This document shows positions 58,491-64,000 of a stretch of 64,000 nucleotides of DNA, piece by piece (the stretch's first letter is position 1; the number at the start of each line of letters is the position of its first letter). The stretch comes from Enterovibrio gelatinilyticus. Lineage in GTDB: Bacteria > Pseudomonadota > Gammaproteobacteria > Enterobacterales > Vibrionaceae. The stretch is from the NCBI RefSeq assembly GCF_028683095.1, contig NZ_JAJUBC010000001.1:1-64000 (forward strand), given 5' to 3'. Below the pieces are notes generated by a model. The model had not been told where the DNA came from, did not search any database, and was given only the letters and a program-made list of their open reading frames with translations. Made by a program: the position numbers and the translations under genes.

Positions 58491-58512
58491 AAAAGCCCAG
58501 CGAGCTGGGCTT
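58491..58512 (-). terminator. Terminator after the FadL-like gene
   Basis: Stem AAGCCCAGC/GCTGGGCTT with a short loop; the A run on the plus strand gives a T run on the minus strand, just past the fadL stop. Confidence 0.8.
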
Positions 58513-58561
58513 CTTCGTTTTCAATCGGTGAGTCGTCCGTTAGTGACCAATATGAAAGGCT

Positions 58562-59860
58562 TTAGAAGCGATAGTTTGCCTGAGCACCCACAATAACTAG
58601 ATAACCTTTTGTTTGGTATTCCTGCTCTCCCACGAACAGGCTTGTTTCTTTAAAGGTTTCCTTTGAACGATCCATGTAAGCAAGCCCAACATCAAATGAC
58701 CATTCTGGGCTATATGTGTAATTTAAACCCGTAGAGAGCCACAATGCATCTTGGTCTGGAATGCTTAACGTTGTTGCGCCTGCTTTTTCATCCAACGCGA
58801 CACCAGCTCTAAGGGTGACTGCTTGATTTAGCTGGTAGGTTGCGCCAAGGGCCCATCGCCAACTGTCATCGTACTTTTCGGGCTTAACAAAACAGGTACC
58901 GCCATTAATGGAACAGCCGGCACCGCTAGCCTTGAATTCTGTGTAATCACTCCATTGTGTCCAAAGAGCGCTATAGTGGACAGCCAATGTATTGTTGAGC
59001 TGGTGAAAGCCTGAGAATTCAATGGTTGCTGGCAATGGTACATTGGAAACACTGTCAGCACTGCCACCACCTGGAATAGCCACAAAACCGACCGTATGAT
59101 CGATGAAGTCGCCGCTAAGTTCGAGATCGACCCCCGCACGATAAGCCAGACCGAATCGATTGTTCTCATCGAGCTCCACCAGAGCGCCTACGTTCCATCC
59201 GAATGCCCAATCGTCAGCGTCCCAGCTGAGTAACTTATCCGAACTGTTCTTGTTAAAGTTGCCACCAGAAGCGCCATAGTGACGGTTCACTTCCCCCGTT
59301 GCGTAGATAAGGCTAACACCACCACCAAGACTCAGCATGGGGTTGATCCGATATGAGACGGCAGGGTTGAAGTTGACCGATAACAGAGAGGTGTCACCCC
59401 CAATATCGCCCGCGGCAAAATCATCTTTTAGGTCAGTGCCTAAGCCATAATTTGAATAAACACCAAGGCCCACTGCGATTTTTTCATCGATAGGGTGAAC
59501 GTAGTAAGTCGAGGGCACGAACTGTGCAGGCACTGTATCGTTAGATGAAAAAGCATCCGAGCCACCTTTCACATCAATACTGCCATCGAAATAAATGAGT
59601 GCGCCAGAGAGTTCAGCCTGCTCGAACAAAGACATTAGTGCTGGGTTTCTTCCCATCGCCGCCGCAGTGTCACCAATAGCTGCTTCCCCTGCATAGGAAC
59701 GGCCAAGACCGCTGACGGAGTCAAATGCGATTTGGTAGCCGGCTGCGTTAGCAGAGCTAATGCAGAGTGTAGATGCGATGATAGACGAAGCTGCCACCAG
59801 AACAGTGATGGTTCGTTTGTTCACAGAACGTTGAATACTTGGATAATGCGTCACTAACAT
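58562..59860 (-). CDS. fadL: FadL-type outer-membrane hydrophobic compound transporter
   Basis: Outer-membrane beta-barrel taking up long-chain fatty acids or other hydrophobic molecules. Signal sequence (TVLVAASSIIASTLCISSANA) then the family's N-terminal hatch AAGYQIAFDSVSGLGRSYAG and a RNPALMSLF motif, ending in an aromatic strand (VIVGAQANYRF). I use the ATG at 59860, with GGAGG five bases upstream (432 residues). Its neighbours suggest a lipid or aldehyde substrate. Confidence 0.85.
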   Translation of the reverse strand: MLVTHYPSIQRSVNKRTITVLVAASSIIASTLCISSANAAGYQIAFDSVSGLGRSYAGEAAIGDTAAAMGRNPALMSLFEQAELSGALIYFDGSIDVKGGSDAFSSNDTVPAQFVPSTYYVHPIDEKIAVGLGVYSNYGLGTDLKDDFAAGDIGGDTSLLSVNFNPAVSYRINPMLSLGGGVSLIYATGEVNRHYGASGGNFNKNSSDKLLSWDADDWAFGWNVGALVELDENNRFGLAYRAGVDLELSGDFIDHTVGFVAIPGGGSADSVSNVPLPATIEFSGFHQLNNTLAVHYSALWTQWSDYTEFKASGAGCSINGGTCFVKPEKYDDSWRWALGATYQLNQAVTLRAGVALDEKAGATTLSIPDQDALWLSTGLNYTYSPEWSFDVGLAYMDRSKETFKETSLFVGEQEYQTKGYLVIVGAQANYRF

Positions 59861-60191
59861 ATGGACCTCCATGGTTACTCTCAATAATGTTGTGATCGAC
59901 TCGTGAAACGTCGTGGTTAGTTTGATGTTATGTGTTTGCGAGGTAGGGTGTTTGTCTTGATGTGCCATAAGGCTATCTGCAAATCATCTTGTGTTGTGTG
60001 GATTTGAATTTTTCATGAAAACAACGTGTTGCCATGATGAAGTCTGCAGTTTAAAGGTGACAAAACGCCTGATTTTTTCGACACAAAAACCGATGGGTCC
60101 TATGACGTTTGGCAGTAAGAGAAGATTGGGAGGATGTGACAAGTTAGTTGAAGCGAAGAAACGGGCTATTTAGACATAGCCCGTGAACAAT
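59861..60191. other. Spacer between fadL and the small exported protein
   Basis: 331 bases. No gene or convincing structure seen; probably holds the fadL promoter. Confidence 0.35.
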
Positions 60192-60560
60192 TTACGCGTT
60201 TACATAGCGAATGAAATAATCCATCAATTGAAACTCTTGCTGTAGGTTACTGAACGCAGCTTTGAAATCAGTACCTTTGGGACTTGTTTCCACCAGCTGT
60301 TTTGCAAAATCTGCAATTTGTTCGTCTTTAACCGTTTTTGAGTGAATCAGGTTTTGTTTAATAGCGATAAACACATCTTGCTCTGGCGTGGTTAGTGCTA
60401 ATTCGTCAGCCACAGTGACAGGGGTAGAATGACTTCGTGCGGCGGCCAAAGCCTGTTTAGGCTGTTTCCAAATATTGACTTGTGATAACGCCAGGCATGA
60501 ACCACTCGCGACTAAAAGTGTTCGCATTGTTGCTCTGCGAGATAGATTAATTTGTTTCAT
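60192..60560 (-). CDS. Small exported protein with possible Tat signal, paired with the lipoxygenase
   Basis: 122 residues. The N-terminus NLSRRATMRTLLVASGSCLA has paired arginines before a hydrophobic run, Tat-like though not a perfect consensus (Sec is also possible). The mature part is helical (FIAIKQNLIHSK, then FAKQLVETSPKG). Layout resembles the small subunits that carry a partner enzyme through the Tat system, such as sugar dehydrogenase subunit 3, but sequence identity was not tested. Starts 19 bases after the lipoxygenase stop with AGGAGAGG, so co-transcribed. Confidence 0.6.
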   Translation of the reverse strand: MKQINLSRRATMRTLLVASGSCLALSQVNIWKQPKQALAAARSHSTPVTVADELALTTPEQDVFIAIKQNLIHSKTVKDEQIADFAKQLVETSPKGTDFKAAFSNLQQEFQLMDYFIRYVNA

Positions 60561-60579
60561 GTTGACCTCTCCTAAACAA

Positions 60580-62745
60580 CTAATTCCAAGGGCTGACAGT
60601 GATGGTTGATGGCATTCTTAAGTCGTAACTCCAGCGGCGGTCAGCGTTTTTCGCACGAATATCGTCATCGAGTGATTGAAGTTGAGATTGGAACACATCC
60701 AAAAGCGGGTAAACATTGGGATCATGCTTGAATTGTCCTTTGGGGTATTTACCCAAAGAACGGTGCCAATCCTCTGGAAGATCGGTAAAGATCCTTGAGA
60801 AGAAAAAGAGACCAGCTCCGACATTCATTGGTGGGCAGACGTTCAGCCAATCTCTTTCTGAATAGCCATGAGTGGGCTCGATAGGGTGGTCGCGGTAAAA
60901 GCCGAGAGCGCCAAGCTTCATAAACGATGCAAAACTTGAAAAGCCGTGGTTTACAGACATCCAATAGATAATGCTCGAGATGATATCAACCAAGCGGTCA
61001 ATCGAATCGGCATTGTCTGGGAAGCCACGAACCTTGCCATCATGAGTGGTTTCGTAGAGGAACGCTTGAAGTTCAGTGTCCTCGATAACGTCGTTATCAG
61101 AGTGATAATAAAGACGAAGGTAACCGTCTACCCACTCTCTGATAATGGGCATCATCTTGTCATCATCATGTTGTGGATAGTCGTCTATTTGGGCGAGGCT
61201 TGGATCGTCCATACGATCAAACGGTGTACCTTGCTCAAAAAAGCTGTAGTGGTTCTTTCTTCTTACCGTCGCGTTAACAAAGGTGGCACTGCTAAAACCA
61301 GATAGTTTTTGAATAGCGCCTGTTAGAAGACCGTTATAGGGATTCCCATAGGGGTCATCATCCCCGATGATTTGTGCACCTACCTCAGTAAATATTCCGG
61401 TGTGGTTGTTGGTGACCAATGCCATGAGGTGTGTGTCTAGCAACGGACGAAGCGGGTGGTAATCTGGAATGTTTCGAAAATAAGCAACTGGGATTGGCCC
61501 AAGATAAACATGGGTGGATAAATGATCAATAACCGAGGCCATCGATGTCATGGTAGTGATGGCGTTTTTGGCCATTTGCCATGCCCAATAATTGTCAGCA
61601 GGCGTGATAATTTTTGACTGAGGATGTTGATTGCCACCGTAACCAAAGATATTGGTGAGTGTCCAGCCAAGGCCATCCCAAAATGAATTTCCAACAGGGT
61701 TTTGTGTTGGCTGTATGGCGACGGTTTTTAAAGTATTGCTATGGGTAGGTATGGCAAACAACGCAATACCTGCATGCAACCTTGCGCCATAGTTATCCCA
61801 ATTTCGCGGAGCGACGGTTTCTTCGTGAAAGTCTTTGAAATCAAGAATAAACAGTCGACCTTCCGCCATGGCTTGGTCGAGATTATCTGATTCAAAACCG
61901 GGCACACGCTTAAATTTATCATTGGTCATTGGGAACTTGCGCATGTGTTCGGTATACGGTTGAAGATAGTTGAACACCGGGGTTTGAGATGCGGTCATTA
62001 GCCAAGCAATCAAATCGTCGGAGCGGAAGTCGTTGTCATATGGGGCTTTGGGCCATTGTTTGATGCGCTTTTCGTACTCAGGATGAGACGGGCAAAAATC
62101 AGGGTAAAAATCGAGTTCCTCGACACTGTTACATTTGCGGTGAGGGAAAGTCACCAAGATAGGATCCATGATTTCAACGGTGAACCTTCCCAAGTTGTTG
62201 TCGAACACAGAACTGTAGATAACACTAAGGAAGCTCAAGAAACGCGCGGCAATGTCAGGGGTCAATACGATGGCTGCGAAGTGCTTACCCAAATAGGCAA
62301 TCGTCCCCTCGAACATGCGAAGGCCTTCAAAATCAGGGTCTGCATCGTTAACCCCAAAATTATACTCTTGCTCTTCGAGCCCTCCGCGGTACTGCCAGTC
62401 TTTGGCTGTTTGTACATCCTCACAAGTGACATTTCCGTGTACAACAGCGCCAGGAAGTTTTGCGTATTCGAAGAAATTATCAATTTTGGCCTGAATCAGA
62501 GCTTGTTCGCGCTCGGTAAGTGTGGAGCTATCATATTGAGGAAGTGAGACACTGGGGTACGGATCTTTGAAAAACTCAACACCGCCAAGCCCAACGGGTG
62601 GGCCACCTTGTATGATGTCACCGCTATAACACTGAGGTGCATTGAAAAATCGAGCTGCTCTTAAGTCTGAGCTATTTACTGTTGCTTTAGGCGCATTGAT
62701 GAGCGCCCTGAGTTCTTCAATTTTATCGTTTGTATCATCGCTCAT
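60580..62745 (-). CDS. Lipoxygenase-family protein with altered metal-ligand motifs
   Basis: Bacterial lipoxygenase without a PLAT domain (721 residues). The core NIPDYHPLRPLLDTHLMALV matches the family's QLxxxHPxxxLLxxH region. Classic enzymes bind iron with two histidines in HxxxxH, a later His, an Asn and the C-terminal Ile. Here the first motif reads DHLSTH (His, three residues, His; by ungapped alignment the first position is Asp), the later His is present in SVNHGFSSF but the Asn position is Ser, and the chain ends in Asn rather than Ile. No signal peptide. Dioxygenase activity is therefore uncertain. Confidence 0.85.
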   Translation of the reverse strand: MSDDTNDKIEELRALINAPKATVNSSDLRAARFFNAPQCYSGDIIQGGPPVGLGGVEFFKDPYPSVSLPQYDSSTLTEREQALIQAKIDNFFEYAKLPGAVVHGNVTCEDVQTAKDWQYRGGLEEQEYNFGVNDADPDFEGLRMFEGTIAYLGKHFAAIVLTPDIAARFLSFLSVIYSSVFDNNLGRFTVEIMDPILVTFPHRKCNSVEELDFYPDFCPSHPEYEKRIKQWPKAPYDNDFRSDDLIAWLMTASQTPVFNYLQPYTEHMRKFPMTNDKFKRVPGFESDNLDQAMAEGRLFILDFKDFHEETVAPRNWDNYGARLHAGIALFAIPTHSNTLKTVAIQPTQNPVGNSFWDGLGWTLTNIFGYGGNQHPQSKIITPADNYWAWQMAKNAITTMTSMASVIDHLSTHVYLGPIPVAYFRNIPDYHPLRPLLDTHLMALVTNNHTGIFTEVGAQIIGDDDPYGNPYNGLLTGAIQKLSGFSSATFVNATVRRKNHYSFFEQGTPFDRMDDPSLAQIDDYPQHDDDKMMPIIREWVDGYLRLYYHSDNDVIEDTELQAFLYETTHDGKVRGFPDNADSIDRLVDIISSIIYWMSVNHGFSSFASFMKLGALGFYRDHPIEPTHGYSERDWLNVCPPMNVGAGLFFFSRIFTDLPEDWHRSLGKYPKGQFKHDPNVYPLLDVFQSQLQSLDDDIRAKNADRRWSYDLRMPSTITVSPWN

Positions 62746-63411
62746 TGTTTCATCCCTTCATCGCTGCTGGATACGTCACTTGATTAACTTCAACAGTACA
62801 AACCGCGGTTAGATCATCCTTTACGCTGAGTTTTATGTACTTGCTGAACAACAGATAACCTTTGGTGATGTAAGCCTTTGATGGATTGTCATGATCTTCT
62901 GCACAAATGGATTTTTCATGCGCTGTTGCTACTTAGCTGAAACTGCGAGTTTCAGTTTTTTGAGCAGAAGCCACATATATTCCTCGCCACTAAACGTAAT
63001 GAGGAAATGCCATGTAAAGGTATCAGCAGATAATCACTAGGGTTTATCCGAACGCGAATAACTGTTGTCCGAGTAAACACGTCTTCTGGTGTAACGTCAT
63101 TACCGTTCGATCTTTCAAGAAAAGTGTAAACTTTACTGACAAAATTCATCTCTTAATGATGAGATTCGACGCATGTTTGATGCAGGTAAGTGGATTCGCT
63201 AATTGAAAATATCAGGGTATAAATAGGTGCTAGGGCGGACTGGCGAAATCACGGATGGGGAATATCATCGGTCGGCAATAAGTCGCGGTGACTAACAGGC
63301 AGAACAAGGATAAATGAGTTCAGGTCATTACATTGTGGTGCAGTGATTTTACAGTGGCGAGATCAGTCTCGGCACAGGCTAAGTATGGGTTTAGCCTATG
63401 CCGCACTTTGT
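62746..63411. other. Region between lipoxygenase and trhO
   Basis: About 660 bases with no convincing gene. It should hold the lipoxygenase promoter and contains the hairpin at 62937-62961. Confidence 0.45.
62937..62961 (+). terminator. Orphan terminator-like hairpin
   Basis: Stem CTGAAACT/AGTTTCAG with loop GCG and six T on the plus strand. No plus-strand gene lies upstream, so it may end a short unannotated transcript or a small RNA from the lipoxygenase upstream region. Confidence 0.45.
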
Positions 63412-64000
63412 CTATTTACCGCGAGTACGTTGTTTCTGTTTTTGTGACAGCTTCTGAGCGCGCTTGATTTCTTTGTGCTTGACGGCATCAGAGCCCACGT
63501 GGACTTCGCCCCGTTGATTGGCGAGCTGCACTTGTTTCTCTCTCTCCTTGAAACTCGCAATTTGTTCGTCGCTATGCGTGCCAAAGCACTTCGGGCAACT
63601 CACGCCTTGCTCAAACTGAGGAGATTGCTTGTCTTCTTCGGTGATGGGGAAGCGACAAGCATTACATAGACTGTAATCACTTTGCTCAAGCTGGTGGTTG
63701 ACTGCAACACGGCCATCAAAAACATAGCAATCGCCATTCCACAGGCTGTTTTCTTCTGGTACTTCTTCAAGGTATTTTAGAATGCCACCTTCAAGGTGAT
63801 ACACCTCGTCGAACCCTTGCTCTTTCATGTAGGCCGTAGACTTTTCACAACGAATACCGCCGGTACAAAACATCGCCACTTTTTTGTGCTTTGTTGGATC
63901 CATGTTTTCTTTTACGTAGCTAGGAAATTCGCGAAAGGTTTCGGTTTTGGGGTTCACTGCACCTTCAAACGTACCAAGTTCGATTTCATAGTCATTTCGT
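63412..64000 (-). CDS. trhO: TrhO-like tRNA uridine 5-hydroxylase (partial, rhodanese family)
   Basis: Oxygen-dependent hydroxylation of U34 in tRNA. Visible are a rhodanese active-site loop [12 protein letters not shown] and a C-terminal zinc pair CNAC...CPKC followed by a basic tail. The frame continues past the right edge ([18 protein letters not shown] is in frame), so the N-terminus is outside the window. The partial gene covers the last ~196 codons. Confidence 0.9.
   Translation of the reverse strand, partial: RNDYEIELGTFEGAVNPKTETFREFPSYVKENMDPTKHKKVAMFCTGGIRCEKSTAYMKEQGFDEVYHLEGGILKYLEEVPEENSLWNGDCYVFDGRVAVNHQLEQSDYSLCNACRFPITEEDKQSPQFEQGVSCPKCFGTHSDEQIASFKEREKQVQLANQRGEVHVGSDAVKHKEIKRAQKLSQKQKQRTRGK

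Larger units (their letters stand above)
58012..58561. other. Convergent region after the ligase and FadL genes
   Basis: About 550 bases without a gene. It holds terminators for both convergent genes and a palindromic repeat. Confidence 0.5.

Overview
The window is a stretch of a Vibrionaceae chromosome, most likely a Vibrio large chromosome. The evidence is the gene set and order: thrS-infC-rpmI-rplT followed by pheST-ihfA, a hutCIGUH histidine-degradation locus, norM next to riboflavin synthase, a chitin-oligosaccharide deacetylase, btuCD, ybiT, a VF530-family gene, a tRNA-Val array, and short dispersed palindromes. The species cannot be named from the sequence alone.

Layout. (1) 1-8.7 kb is an accessory island abutting the 3' end of a tRNA-Val array. 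It holds a 941-residue tyrosine recombinase, an Xre/RES toxin-antitoxin pair, a YdjM-like phage gene with a broken neighbour, an antitoxin-like protein with HigA-like and ParS-like parts, and a repressor/Xis/integrase module. (2) 8.7-26.0 kb is core: four tRNA-Val genes, a DUF3080-like lipoprotein, norM, ribE, a cysteine-rich small protein, hxpB and a yniA-like kinase, the hut operon with its HutC repressor and operators, a glycerophosphodiester phosphodiesterase, a TrmH-type methyltransferase and mgtE. (3) 26.0-37.0 kb is a second, AT-rich accessory region between mgtE and thrS. It starts with two small phage-like ORFs. Next come a 601-residue protein joining a sigma-region-4-like N-terminus to an HNH-type C-terminus, and a Gabija-type pair (GajA OLD nuclease, GajB UvrD-like helicase). 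Small cassettes follow, bounded by three copies of a ~110-bp repeat. It ends with a partly duplicated array of immunity-like genes and fragments of a phage endolysin gene. (4) 37.1-52.9 kb is core: an Hha-like regulator, the translation operon, the chitin-oligosaccharide deacetylase, pheST-ihfA, astE, btuCD, terB-like, VF530 and ybiT. (5) 53.4-62.7 kb looks like a lipid or aldehyde metabolism cluster: an AraC regulator, aldehyde dehydrogenase and acyl-CoA ligase on one strand, and FadL, a small exported protein and a lipoxygenase on the other. The window ends inside trhO.

How the genes may work together. The hut genes convert histidine to glutamate under HutC control. The thrS leader carries a hairpin whose loop contains CGT, the threonine anticodon, suggesting autogenous control by ThrRS. 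The GajAB pair plus the HNH protein is the most interesting anti-phage candidate. The lipoxygenase departs from the usual metal-ligand pattern at several positions and sits beside a small protein with a possible Tat signal, a pairing I do not recognise. No CRISPR array, rRNA operon or complete insertion sequence was seen.
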